Shown here piece after piece: positions 19,890 to 27,916 of a DNA stretch of 39,159 nt. This DNA comes from an uncultured Prevotellaceae bacterium (GTDB lineage Bacteria; Bacteroidota; Bacteroidia; Bacteroidales; Bacteroidaceae). The position numbers were made by a program, and so were the translations under genes. The stretch is from NCBI GenBank assembly GCA_902792855.1, contig CADBBP010000032.1, positions 1 to 39,159 on the forward strand. Reading direction: 5' to 3'. The notes beneath the pieces were generated by a model, which was given only the letters and a program-made list of their open reading frames with translations, did no database searches and was not told the DNA's origin. Numbering within the stretch: the first letter of the stretch is position 1; the number at the start of each line of letters is the position of its first letter.

Positions 19890-21256
19890 GCACACCACAT
19901 TCTGACAAAGCGAAAGCGTTTCTGAAAAACCAGAAATACGCACAGTGGCATGACGCCACTTTCTGGTCTGTCCGCACCAAGCGCGACAACATGGCCTTGG
20001 GACTGGAAGAATGGGAGCAACTGAGGGAGAAGGCCTCGGAAATAAAGAAGCATACCATTTCACACCTCGACGAGTACTTGGAGAAATTTGCATCCAATGC
20101 AGAGAAAAACGGATGCGTCGTGCATTGGGCCAAGGATGCAGACGAATTCAACAGCATCGTGCTTGATATTCTCCGGGAGCACAATGTGAAGAAGATGGTA
20201 AAGAGCAAGAGCATGCTCACCGAGGAGTGCGAGATGAACCCCTTCTTGGAGAAAAACGGCATTGAAGTGGTGGAAACCGACTTGGGAGAGCGCATCATAC
20301 AACTCAAGGGGCAGAAACCAAGCCACATCGTGATGCCGGCCATCCACCTCAACCACGACGACGTGGGAGAACTTTTCGAGGAGAAACTTGGCACCGAACC
20401 GGGAAACCACGACCCAACATATCTTACATATATGGCACGACTGAGCCTGCGCAACGAATTTCTCACAGCACAGGCAGGCATGACGGGAGCCAACTTCGGC
20501 ATCGCGGAGACCGGGGACATCGTGGTATGCACCAATGAGGGAAACGCCGACATGAGCACCTCGTGCCCCAAGTTGCACATCGCAGCCATCGGATTGGAAA
20601 AAGTCATACCCAACTATGATTGCCTTGCCGTTTTCCAGAGGATGCTGTGCCGAGCCGGAACAGGGCAGCCAACCACCACATACACCAGCCATTTCAGAAA
20701 GGCAAGACCTACCGCGCAGAAAATGCACATCATTCTTGTCGATAACGGAAGAAGTGAGTGGGTGGCCAACCCGGAGCACTGGGAGACACTCAAGTGCATC
20801 AGATGTGGCTCTTGCATGAACACCTGCCCGGTATATAGAAGGAGTGGAGGGTATTCATACTCTTATTTCATCCCGGGACCCGTGGGAATCAATCTCGGTA
20901 TGTTGAGGAATGTCAAGCTGCACAGCGGCAACGTCTCTGCATGCACCCTCTGCCTCAGTTGCCAGACTGTTTGTCCGGTGAAAATCGACCTCGGCGACCA
21001 AGTGTACAAGTGGAGGCAGCAGCTCGATGAGTTCGGGACTGCCAATTCGGACAAGAAGCGCATGTGCTTGGGCATGAAGATGCTCTTCGGAAGTAGCGGC
21101 TTGTACAACACCGCCATGAAATTCGCACCCATGGCCAACTGGGTCCCCTCGTTCCTCATGGAAAGCGGCCTCAATCCATGGGCTGACGGACACAAGATGA
21201 TGAAGTTCCCAAGGAATTCCTTCCAGGAACTGTGGAGAAAAGGAAAGGTCAAGTGA
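19886..21256 (+). CDS. lutB: L-lactate utilisation protein LutB (Fe-S oxidoreductase)
   Basis: The 456-residue protein is the LutB subunit, with an N-terminal LUD domain (~60-290, including MLTEECEMNPFLEKNGIEVVETDLGE and MTGANFGIAETGD). Two 4Fe-4S ferredoxin motifs follow, CIRCGSCMNTCP and CTLCLSCQTVCP, and then a helical C-terminal region. I set the start at the ATG at 19886 (MSTPHSDKAKAF) because it overlaps the lutA stop and begins the conserved region; the upstream part of the frame lies inside lutA and is spurious. It passes electrons from lactate oxidation with LutA and LutC. Confidence 0.94.
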   Translation: MSTPHSDKAKAFLKNQKYAQWHDATFWSVRTKRDNMALGLEEWEQLREKASEIKKHTISHLDEYLEKFASNAEKNGCVVHWAKDADEFNSIVLDILREHNVKKMVKSKSMLTEECEMNPFLEKNGIEVVETDLGERIIQLKGQKPSHIVMPAIHLNHDDVGELFEEKLGTEPGNHDPTYLTYMARLSLRNEFLTAQAGMTGANFGIAETGDIVVCTNEGNADMSTSCPKLHIAAIGLEKVIPNYDCLAVFQRMLCRAGTGQPTTTYTSHFRKARPTAQKMHIILVDNGRSEWVANPEHWETLKCIRCGSCMNTCPVYRRSGGYSYSYFIPGPVGINLGMLRNVKLHSGNVSACTLCLSCQTVCPVKIDLGDQVYKWRQQLDEFGTANSDKKRMCLGMKMLFGSSGLYNTAMKFAPMANWVPSFLMESGLNPWADGHKMMKFPRNSFQELWRKGKVK

Positions 21257-21270
21257 TAAAATCTGAAAAC

Positions 21271-21852
21271 ATGAGCAACAAAGAAGATATCCTGGCAAGA
21301 TACAGGAAAAACGTGAAGGTGAAATTCGACATGCCAAGGCTCGATGACATCAAGGGAATCACATACCCCGACCCACTGGTGCAGTTCATTTCCATGACTG
21401 AAAATGTGGGTGGAAAGGTCATCGAACTAAAACCCGGGCAAGATGTCAACAAACTGATAAAGGAACTATATCCCGATGCCAAGGAGATAGCAAGCAACTT
21501 GCCCGAAATAACCATCGCCACCAGAAACCCCGACACCATCGGCTCGCCACAAGCACTCAACGGCACCGACGTGGGGGTCATCAAGGGTCTGTTCGGTGTG
21601 GCGGAGAATGCATGCGTCTGGGTGCCACAGGCCATGGAGGAGAAAGCCGTTTGCTTCATCTCGGAAAACTTGGTCATACTTCTCAAGAAAACCGAGATTG
21701 TCAACAACATGCATGAGGCATACAAGCGGATACAGTTCAACGACTATGGATACGGCACTTTCATCAGTGGCCCGTCCAAAACCGCTGACATAGCACAGGT
21801 GCTTGTCATGGGAGCGCAAGCCGCCAGAAGCGCCACCGTCGTGCTTGTGTGA
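21271..21852 (+). CDS. lutC: L-lactate utilisation protein LutC (LUD domain)
   Basis: The third subunit of the lactate oxidation system, 193 residues, is a single LUD domain. The family C-terminal motif is visible as GYGTFISGPSKTADI, followed by VLVMGAQAARSATVVLV. I used the ATG at 21271 (MSNKEDILARYR), 14 bases after the lutB stop; an upstream ATG at 21232 would overlap the end of lutB and adds an unrelated stretch. A dense cluster of short palindromes and a strong hairpin follow directly after the stop. Confidence 0.92.
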   Translation: MSNKEDILARYRKNVKVKFDMPRLDDIKGITYPDPLVQFISMTENVGGKVIELKPGQDVNKLIKELYPDAKEIASNLPEITIATRNPDTIGSPQALNGTDVGVIKGLFGVAENACVWVPQAMEEKAVCFISENLVILLKKTEIVNNMHEAYKRIQFNDYGYGTFISGPSKTADIAQVLVMGAQAARSATVVLV

Positions 21853-21908
21853 CATAGCCACTATGGTCTCTATAGAAACTATAGCCACTATGAAGCTATA
21901 GCCACAAT
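21853..21908 (+). repeat. Cluster of CTATAG/ATAGCCACTATG direct and inverted repeats
   Basis: ATAGCCACTATG occurs exactly at 21854-21865 and 21881-21892, with a variant ATAGCCACAAT at 21898-21908. Two of the elements are palindromes: CATAG-CCA-CTATG (21853-21865) and CTATAG-AAA-CTATAG (21870-21884). The cluster starts at the lutC stop and leads into the hairpin at 21911-21944. Confidence 0.7.
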
Positions 21909-21910
21909 CC

Positions 21911-21944
21911 AGGGGCTATGGGAGCAAAAACTCCCATAGTCCCT
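21911..21944 (+). terminator. Strong hairpin after lutABC
   Basis: AGGGGCTATGGGAG (21911-21924) pairs with CTCCCATAGTCCCT (21931-21944): 14 pairs with one G-T wobble and a loop CAAAAA. It is followed by CTATAAATAAACA and has no T-run, so it may be a processing or stability stem rather than a classical intrinsic terminator. Confidence 0.6.
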
Positions 21945-22048
21945 CTATAAATAAACAGGAAAGCAAGTGTCAACTATAAATAATTAAGGTGAAATCTGGC
22001 AGGCTACGTCCCACATTACATTGTCTGTCTGCCAACAACCCAAAAGAT

Positions 22049-24523
22049 ATGAAATATAGCATAGAGAAGGTGGCCGCGCTCATTGGGGCGCGACGCTTTG
22101 GAGAGATGGAATGCGACGTGCAATGGGTGCTTACCGATAGCAGGTCGCTATGTTTTGCGGAAAGCACGCTGTTCTTCGCCATCAAAACAGAAAGAAATGA
22201 TGGCCAAAAGTACGTGGACGAACTATACCAAAGAGGAGTGAGAGGCTTCGTCGTGCAGCAACTTCCTAAAGATTGGCAGACTGCATACCCCGACGCCAAT
22301 TTCCTGAAAGTGGACAATTCCCTCCTCGCTCTCCAAAGACTCGCGGAAAGGCACCGGGACGAGTTTTCAATACCCATCGTGGGCATTACCGGTAGCAATG
22401 GAAAGACGGTTGTGAAGGAATGGCTGCACCAAATACTGTCGCCATCCATGGTGGTCACAAGGTCGCCCAAGAGTTACAACTCACAAGTGGGAGTGCCGCT
22501 GTCTGTGTGGCTGCTCGACGAGCGAACCCAGGTGGGGCTCTTCGAGGCGGGCATCAGCATGCCAGGGGAGATGGATGCTCTTAGAGACATCATTCAACCC
22601 ACCATAGGAGTGCTTACCTACATTGGTGGGGCGCATCAGGAGAATTTCGAGACAGTGGAGCAGAAATGCCGTGAGAAATGGAAACTCTTCAAGGATGCCA
22701 AAACCATCGTCGTAAATATCGACAATTCTCTTGTGGCGAAGATGGTGGAGGAGGGAGGAAAAAAGAGGAAGGTCATCGCTTGCTCCAGAATCGACCCAAA
22801 AGCCGATATGTTTGTCAAACGTGTGGAGAAGCACGACAACCACACCAACATCACTTATGCTTTCCAAGGACAGGAAGGGCATTTCGACATTCCTTTCATC
22901 GACGACGCATCGGTGGAAAACGCGGTCTTGTGCGCAGCCGTGGCTTTGCATCTCGGCATCACGCAGACGACACTCAGCCAGAGAATGCCTTCACTCGAAC
23001 CAGTGGCCATGAGGCTTGAAGTGAAGGAAGGACGACATGGGTGCACCCTCATCAACGACTCCTACAACTCCGACATCAACTCGCTCGGCATCGCTCTCGA
23101 CTTCATGAACAGGAGGCCCGACCACAAGGGTAGAAAGCGCACGCTCGTGTTGAGCGACATCTACCAAAGCGGGATGCCACCGCAAATGCTTTACAAGACG
23201 GTCTCCGACATGGCAAAGTCGAGGGGGGTGGAGCGATTTATTGGTATTGGGCCGGAAATCACGGCTCATGCAGGATTGGTGGATATCGACGACAAAGCAT
23301 TCTTCAAGAACACCGAAGATTTTCTGGAAAGCAATCTCTTCAGTAATCTTCACGACGAGGTCATCCTCCTCAAGGGGGCGAGGAATTTCAATTTCGACAG
23401 ACTCACCGACATGCTGGTGCAGAAGGTGCACGAAACCATCCTGGAGGTTAACCTCAACGCACTTGTTGCCAATCTCAATTACTTCCGCTCTTTCCTCAAG
23501 CCAACCACTAAAATCGTATGCATGATCAAGGCAGACGGATATGGAGCAGGAGCGGTGGAGATAGCCAAGACATTGCAAGACCAAAGAGTGGACTACCTCG
23601 CTGTGGCTGTGGCAGACGAGGGCGTCTCCTTGCGGAAAAACGGCATCACGGGAAACATCATGGTGATGAATCCCGAAATGTCATCATTCAAAACGCTTTT
23701 CGAATACGACCTTGAGCCGGAAGTCTATAGCTTCCGACTGCTCGATGCGCTCATTCATGCTGCAAGCAAGGAAGGTATCGCAGGCTATCCCGTGCATGTA
23801 AAGCTCGACACCGGAATGCACAGACTGGGCTTCGACCCCGTAAAAGACATCGACCTGTTGCTGGAAAAACTAAAGGGCCAAAGCGCCGTCATGCCACGCT
23901 CTGTCTTCTCACACTTCGTGGGTTCCGACAGCGACGACTTCGACAACTTCTCGCTCATCCAATATCAACGCTTCATCGAAGCAAGCAACAAACTGCAGCA
24001 GGCATTCTCTCACAAAATCATCAGGCACATTGACAATAGTGCCGGCATTGAGCATTTCCCGGAAAGGCAACTCGACATGTGCCGCCTCGGATTGGGACTG
24101 TATGGCATCTCCAGCAGGGACAACAAAATTCTCAACAATGTCAGCACGCTCAAAACCACCATCCTGCAGATGAGGAACGTGCCAAAAGAGGAGACTGTTG
24201 GTTACAGCAGGAAAGGAATCCTCACTAAAGACAGCGTCATCGCTGCTATTCCCATCGGATATGCCGACGGCCTCAACAGGGGACTGGGAAGGGGTAAGTG
24301 CTACTGCCTCGTAAATGGAAAGAAAGCCCCTTATGTGGGAAACATCTGCATGGACGTGGCCATGATCGATGTCACTGGCATCAACTGCCAGGAGGGTGAC
24401 ACCGTGGAAATATTCGGTGACCACCTTCCCGTCACCGTCTTGTCCGACACGCTCGGCACCATCCCATACGAAATCCTCACTGCTGTTAGCAATAGGGTGA
24501 AAAGGGTCTATTTCCAAGACTAA
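22049..24523 (+). CDS. murF-alr: Bifunctional MurF ligase / alanine racemase
   Basis: This fused enzyme makes D-alanine (alanine racemase half) and adds D-Ala-D-Ala to UDP-MurNAc-tripeptide (MurF half) in cytoplasmic peptidoglycan synthesis. The 824-residue chain has MurF at ~1-450 with the ATP loop GITGSNGKTVVKEW, and a PLP-dependent racemase at ~455-824. The racemase half has the PLP-lysine motif MIKADGYGAG, RLGLGLYGI, and the GNICMDVAMIDVTG segment. I used the ATG at 22049 (MKYSIEKVAALIGARRF), where homology starts; the frame is open back to 21989 without family features. The fusion is usual in Bacteroidetes. No promoter is obvious, so it may be read from lutABC. Confidence 0.95.
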   Translation: MKYSIEKVAALIGARRFGEMECDVQWVLTDSRSLCFAESTLFFAIKTERNDGQKYVDELYQRGVRGFVVQQLPKDWQTAYPDANFLKVDNSLLALQRLAERHRDEFSIPIVGITGSNGKTVVKEWLHQILSPSMVVTRSPKSYNSQVGVPLSVWLLDERTQVGLFEAGISMPGEMDALRDIIQPTIGVLTYIGGAHQENFETVEQKCREKWKLFKDAKTIVVNIDNSLVAKMVEEGGKKRKVIACSRIDPKADMFVKRVEKHDNHTNITYAFQGQEGHFDIPFIDDASVENAVLCAAVALHLGITQTTLSQRMPSLEPVAMRLEVKEGRHGCTLINDSYNSDINSLGIALDFMNRRPDHKGRKRTLVLSDIYQSGMPPQMLYKTVSDMAKSRGVERFIGIGPEITAHAGLVDIDDKAFFKNTEDFLESNLFSNLHDEVILLKGARNFNFDRLTDMLVQKVHETILEVNLNALVANLNYFRSFLKPTTKIVCMIKADGYGAGAVEIAKTLQDQRVDYLAVAVADEGVSLRKNGITGNIMVMNPEMSSFKTLFEYDLEPEVYSFRLLDALIHAASKEGIAGYPVHVKLDTGMHRLGFDPVKDIDLLLEKLKGQSAVMPRSVFSHFVGSDSDDFDNFSLIQYQRFIEASNKLQQAFSHKIIRHIDNSAGIEHFPERQLDMCRLGLGLYGISSRDNKILNNVSTLKTTILQMRNVPKEETVGYSRKGILTKDSVIAAIPIGYADGLNRGLGRGKCYCLVNGKKAPYVGNICMDVAMIDVTGINCQEGDTVEIFGDHLPVTVLSDTLGTIPYEILTAVSNRVKRVYFQD

Positions 24524-24551
24524 ACCGCAAAGGAGGTGACCCAAGAGCAAG

Positions 24552-24620
24552 ATGAAATCCTTATCAGCAAAGGAAAAAAGACCGTTTTTCCAAAAATTAA
24601 CAAAAAAAATGCTAAAGTGA
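24552..24620 (+). CDS. Possible 22-residue basic small protein after murF-alr
   Basis: The frame reads MKSLSAKEKRPFFQKLTKKM then LK and stops. It is very basic and without a hydrophobic segment. Upstream, at 24529-24539, is AAAGGAGGTGA, a perfect complement of the 16S rRNA 3' end and unusual in this phylum. The gap from GGAGG to the ATG is about 15 bases, too long for optimal use. Part of the frame overlaps a stem (GGAAAAA 24572-24578 with TTTTTCC 24585-24591). Coding is uncertain and I know of no family. Confidence 0.2.
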   Translation: MKSLSAKEKRPFFQKLTKKMLK

Positions 24621-24633
24621 CATCGTTTTGTTA

Positions 24634-24641
24634 TATCTTTG
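24634..24641 (+). promoter_or_regulatory. -7 box upstream of the MFS transporter
   Basis: TATCTTTG matches TAnnTTTG; no clear TTTG is found 19-21 bases before it. The predicted start near 24645 gives a leader of ~44 bases to the ATG at 24689. Confidence 0.45.
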
Positions 24642-24688
24642 CAATTCAAAAGCAGGCTTAGATATTCAACTAATCACTTTTAAATGAT

Positions 24689-26198
24689 ATGAGTCCCATA
24701 CAAACTACGAAAATGACCAACTATCGTTGGGTAATTTGCGCCATGTTGTTCTTCGCCACAACGGTCAATTATATGGACCGTCAGGTGCTCTCACTCACCT
24801 GGAAGGACTTCATAGCTCCTGAATTCCATTGGCACCTGGAAGGACTTCATAGCTCCTGAATTCCATTGGACTGATGCCGACTATGGCACCATTACCTCTG
24901 TCTTCTCTATCCTTTATGCCGTCTTCTGCCTCTTCGCCGGTAAGTTCATCGACTGGATGGGCACAAAGAAAGGTTATCTGTGGGCCATCTTCGTATGGTC
25001 GCTTGGCGCTTGTCTGCACGCTGCTTGCGGATGGGTAACTATGAAATATGTGGGACTCGACGGAGTGGCGGCACTCAAAGCTGTGGAGGCTGGTTCCATG
25101 ACCGCACTTAGCATTGCCACCATCAGTGTCTATCTCTTCCTCTTCTGCCGGGCCATACTCGCACTTGGTGAGAGTGGAAACTTCCCCGCTGCCATCAAGG
25201 TGACGGCAGAGTACTTCCCCAAGAAGGACAGGGCATTCGCCACATCCATCTTCAATGCCGGTGCATCTGTGGGAGCACTTGCAGCACCTATCAGCATACC
25301 TCCTTTGGCTGAGGCATTTGGATGGGAGATGGCGTTCATCATCATCGGTGCACTGGGCTTCGTGTGGATGGCTCTTTGGGTGTTCATTTATGACAAGCCC
25401 AACAAGAGCAAGCACGTCAACGACGCTGAGCTTACTTATATCAACCAGGATGTTGAGACAGAGAGCGACCCCAAGGACGCCAACGACGAGGGACCTGCTA
25501 TCAGCTTTGGAAAGTGCTTCACATTCAAGCAGACATGGTCGTTCATCGTAGGTAAGTTCATGACCGACGGTGTGTGGTGGTTCTATCTCTTCTGGGCACC
25601 GGCATACTTCTCCGACCAGTTTGGCTACAAGTCAAGCTCTGGCATGGGTCAGTTGCTCATCTTTACTTTGTATTTCATTGTCACCGTGCTCTCCATCTTT
25701 GGAGGATACCTGCCAAAACTCTTCGTGGAGAAGAGGGGGATGAACCCATACGCAGGACGTATGCTCGCCATGCTCATCTTCGCGTTCTTCCCACTGTTCG
25801 CCCTTTTTGCACAGCCGTTGGCCATGTGGCAGAACAGCCCCATCGACCCCGCATGGTGGCCTGCCATCATCATCGGTCTGGCTGGTGCAGGGCACCAGGC
25901 TTGGTCGGCAAACATCTTCTCCACCGTGGGTGACATGTTCCCCAAGTCAACCATCGCCACCATCACCGGTATCGGTGCCATGGCTGGAGGTCTGGGTTCC
26001 ATGCTGATTAACAAGATTTCTGGTAATCTCTTCACTTATGCCGAAGGGCAGGGCGAGGCTTTCACTTTCTTGGGCTATGACGGCAAACCTGCCGCCTATA
26101 TGATTGTCTTCTGCTTCTGCGCCGTGGCCTATCTCATCGGATGGATTGTCATGAAGACGCTTGTTCCCAAGTACAAACCTGTCGTTGTGGAAGACTAA
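24689..26198 (+). pseudogene. MFS transporter (ACS/ExuT-like), frameshifted by a 37-base tandem duplication
   Basis: This is a 12-helix major facilitator of the anion:cation symporter family, related to ExuT hexuronate and other organic-acid carriers. The N-terminus reads MSPIQTTKMTNYRWVICAML then FFATTVNYMDRQVLS, with the classic first helix and DRQ motif. It stops at 24857-24859 after 56 residues because bases 24796-24832 are repeated exactly at 24833-24869. Removing one copy joins this to the downstream frame (TDADYGTITSVFSILYAVFC and onward), giving a normal 490-residue protein ending in KPVVVED. The second part includes LALGESGNFPAAIKVTAEYF and the motif-rich middle loop. The 413-residue piece from ATG 24957 lacks the first two helices and is unlikely to transport. 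Confidence 0.88.
24796..24869 (+). repeat. Exact 37-base tandem duplication in the MFS gene
   Basis: Copies at 24796-24832 and 24833-24869 are identical, both starting CACCTGGAAGGACTTC. Since 37 is not a multiple of three, the copy shifts the frame. Flanking bases differ, so the unit is exactly 37. Confidence 0.97.
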
Positions 26199-26223
26199 TC
26201 TTTCATTTCATGATATTTGATTT

Positions 26224-26252
26224 CCCCCTCGGACCTCCGAGGGGGATTTTTC
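26224..26252 (+). terminator. Intrinsic terminator after the MFS gene
   Basis: CCCCCTCGGA (26224-26233) pairs perfectly with TCCGAGGGGG (26236-26245) around a 2-base loop and is followed by ATTTTTCTTTT. It lies 26 bases after the MFS stop. Confidence 0.9.
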
Positions 26253-26256
26253 TTTT

Positions 26257-26469
26257 CTGGGAGTGCCTGGGATTCGGGAGTGCCTGTGAGTGTCTGTGAG
26301 TGTCTGTGAGTACCTGTGAGAGCCTGGGAATGTCTGGGATTATCTGGGCTCTCTCATAGGATATCTCAGCCTTTCCCTGCCTCTCAGCTTTCTCCCAGAT
26401 ACTCCCAGTCCCTCCCAGATACTCCCAGTCCCTCCCAGTTCTTCTCAGTCTCTCCCCTGTCTCTCCCAG
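26257..26469. repeat. Inverted pair of ~10-base repeat arrays
   Basis: Left array, 26257-26349: about nine units of the form CTGKGANTNY in steps of 10 bases (one step of 7). Examples are CTGGGAGTGC, CTGTGAGTGT (twice exactly), CTGGGAATGT and CTGGGATTAT. Right array, 26381-26469: about nine units of the form NCTCCCAGNN, the reverse complement of CTGGGA, also in steps of 10; a 20-base double unit is repeated exactly at 26391-26430 with one variable base. About 30 bases lie between the arrays. CTGGGATTATCTGGG (26334-26348) is complementary to 26394-26408 at 14 of 15 positions. The array lies between a terminator and the end of ribH, in a spacer between converging genes. I see no coding sense in it. 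Confidence 0.85.
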
Positions 26470-26537
26470 CAATAATAAAAAAGAAGGAGAAACCTCACGG
26501 CCTCTCCCTCTCAGCGAATGATTTATATGGAGTGTAC

Positions 26538-27014
26538 TTAGAATTTTGCCATTTTGATGGCAACAATGGCGCATTCGTCGCCTTTGTTTCCCAATTTGCC
26601 ACCGGCGCGATCTTGCGCCTGCTCCAAGGTATCTGTGGTGAGCAAGCCATAAATGACAGGAATCTCGCTCTTGGAGTTGAGTGTGGCAATGCCGTAGGTC
26701 ACCCCTTGGCAGATGTAGTCGAAATGAGGAGTCTCTCCACGAATGACGCTTCCAAGGATGATGATGGCATCATAGCCTCCGTTGAGTGTCATTTGGTGTG
26801 CTCCGTAAATCAACTCAAAGCTGCCCGGCACGCTCTTCACATGGATGTTTTCTGGCAGAGCACCATATTTCTCCAATGTGCCAACAGCACCGCGGAGCAG
26901 TGAGTTGGTGATGTCGCGATTCCATTCCGACACGACAATGCCAAAGCACATGTTGCTCGCGTCGGGCACCTTTTGTAACTCTTGTTCGGATATCTTGTGA
27001 AGTGCTGTAGCCAT
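26538..27014 (-). CDS. ribH: 6,7-dimethyl-8-ribityllumazine synthase
   Basis: RibH condenses 5-amino-6-ribitylaminouracil with 3,4-dihydroxy-2-butanone 4-phosphate in riboflavin synthesis, as a cytoplasmic icosahedral or pentameric assembly. The 158-residue protein shows the substrate-binding [13 protein letters not shown], the phosphate-side VPGSFEL, and [17 protein letters not shown] with the active-site His and the following aromatic. It starts three bases after the TPR gene stop, so the two are co-transcribed. No other rib gene is nearby and no FMN riboswitch-like leader is visible. The decamer array lies just beyond its 3' end. Confidence 0.96.
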   Translation of the reverse strand: MATALHKISEQELQKVPDASNMCFGIVVSEWNRDITNSLLRGAVGTLEKYGALPENIHVKSVPGSFELIYGAHQMTLNGGYDAIIILGSVIRGETPHFDYICQGVTYGIATLNSKSEIPVIYGLLTTDTLEQAQDRAGGKLGNKGDECAIVAIKMAKF

Positions 27015-27017
27015 GCC

Positions 27018-27716
27018 TTATTTGCTCACATACTCAATGTACTTGTCGATATCCTGCTGAAGAGGAGAGTTCATATACTCCTTCTTGATGGTCTGGAAGA
27101 GTTCAAGTGCCTCGTCGTTCTTCTTCAGCTGCTCGGCGAGGATGATGGCGGCTTTCTTCAGAGCCACGGGCGACACGGAGTTGCTCTTGCCGTCGTTGCT
27201 TGCACCATCAGCCATCTTGGCAGCTTTCTTGAAGGCGTCAACGGCTTTCTCATACTGCTTCAGGTTGGCATAGGCGTCGCCAAGTGCCATGATGGCAAGG
27301 GGGCTGGCCACCAAGTCGTCCTTGGGGTCGAAGCTCTCCAAGTATTTCACAGCCTCCTCCCATTTGTCCTGCTTGGCAAGGCAGAGACCGGCATAGAGGT
27401 TGGCCAAGTTGCCAGCTTTCGTTCCGCTGAAGTCGTTGGCAATCTGCTTGAAGCCGGGAGCGCCAAGGCTGTCGCCATTGAGAGCCTTCTCAAAATCCTG
27501 GCCCATGAACAGTTCTTGGCTATGAGCCAACGCTGTGCTCGCCTTCTCATTGCGCGATTTGGAGTAGTTGTTCCAAAGTATCAATGCTACCACCACCACG
27601 ATGATGGCCACCAAGGCGGCTAAAAGATGCTTTTTGTACTTAGTGAGGAATGCCTCTGACTTGTTCAAGGTTTCAATCAGTTCCTGATTGACACGGGGGT
27701 CTTGTTTTTTTGCCAT
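27018..27716 (-). CDS. Membrane-anchored tetratricopeptide-repeat protein
   Basis: The 232-residue protein has a basic cytoplasmic N-terminus, one membrane helix (~34-53, LLAALVAIIVVVVALILW) and then a mostly helical domain with TPR-type repeats (~70-225). Examples are GNLANLYAGLCLAKQDKWEEA, AIMALGDAYANLKQYEKAVDAF and KKAAIILAEQLKKNDEALELF. The layout resembles YfgM-like ancillary proteins of the Sec translocon, which face the periplasm. The link to YfgM rests on architecture only. It is the first gene of a two-gene operon with ribH, a pairing common in Bacteroidales. Confidence 0.85.
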   Translation of the reverse strand: MAKKQDPRVNQELIETLNKSEAFLTKYKKHLLAALVAIIVVVVALILWNNYSKSRNEKASTALAHSQELFMGQDFEKALNGDSLGAPGFKQIANDFSGTKAGNLANLYAGLCLAKQDKWEEAVKYLESFDPKDDLVASPLAIMALGDAYANLKQYEKAVDAFKKAAKMADGASNDGKSNSVSPVALKKAAIILAEQLKKNDEALELFQTIKKEYMNSPLQQDIDKYIEYVSK

Positions 27717-27800
27717 TATTGCTATTAAATTTTTTGATGTTTGTCCGTCATTTTTGCATCTTCCATGCCATCATTTCCACACGCATGGATTTTTGCGACG

Positions 27801-27831
27801 CAAAATTACTCATTTTATCCCACACAGTAAA
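27801..27831 (-). promoter_or_regulatory. Promoter of the TPR-ribH operon
   Basis: On the minus strand: TTTA (27831-27828), 19 bases, TAATTTTG (27808-27801). The -7 box is exact and the -33 box has 3 of 4 bases. The predicted start near 27797 gives a leader of about 80 bases. Confidence 0.6.
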
Positions 27832-27847
27832 ATTTATGGTGGTTTTT

Positions 27848-27880
27848 TTTCGTTTTTCACCCTTAAAAGACGTAACTTTG
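27848..27880 (+). promoter_or_regulatory. Promoter of recF
   Basis: TTTC (27848-27851), 21 bases, TAACTTTG (27873-27880). The -7 box is exact; the -33 element is weak and two bases too far. The leader would be about 33 bases. It is divergent from the TPR promoter. Confidence 0.5.
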
Positions 27881-27916
27881 CACAAATAATGTGCTATTTG
27901 GCCGAATAAACCACCC

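Noticed and set aside
24572..24591. Intrinsic terminator after murF-alr
   Set aside because: The stem is A/T-only apart from two G-C pairs, and A-rich rather than T-rich sequence follows on the plus strand.
26257..26469. CRISPR array
   Set aside because: Units are ~10 bases with no unique spacers, and the two halves point in opposite directions.
26203..26903. Open frames through the decamer array on both strands
   Set aside because: They arise because the repeats lack stop codons; the minus frame runs into ribH and the plus frame has no motif or initiation signal.
26538..27014. FMN riboswitch ahead of ribH
   Set aside because: ribH follows the TPR gene by three bases, and the operon leader at 27717-27797 is A/T-rich without the conserved riboswitch elements.
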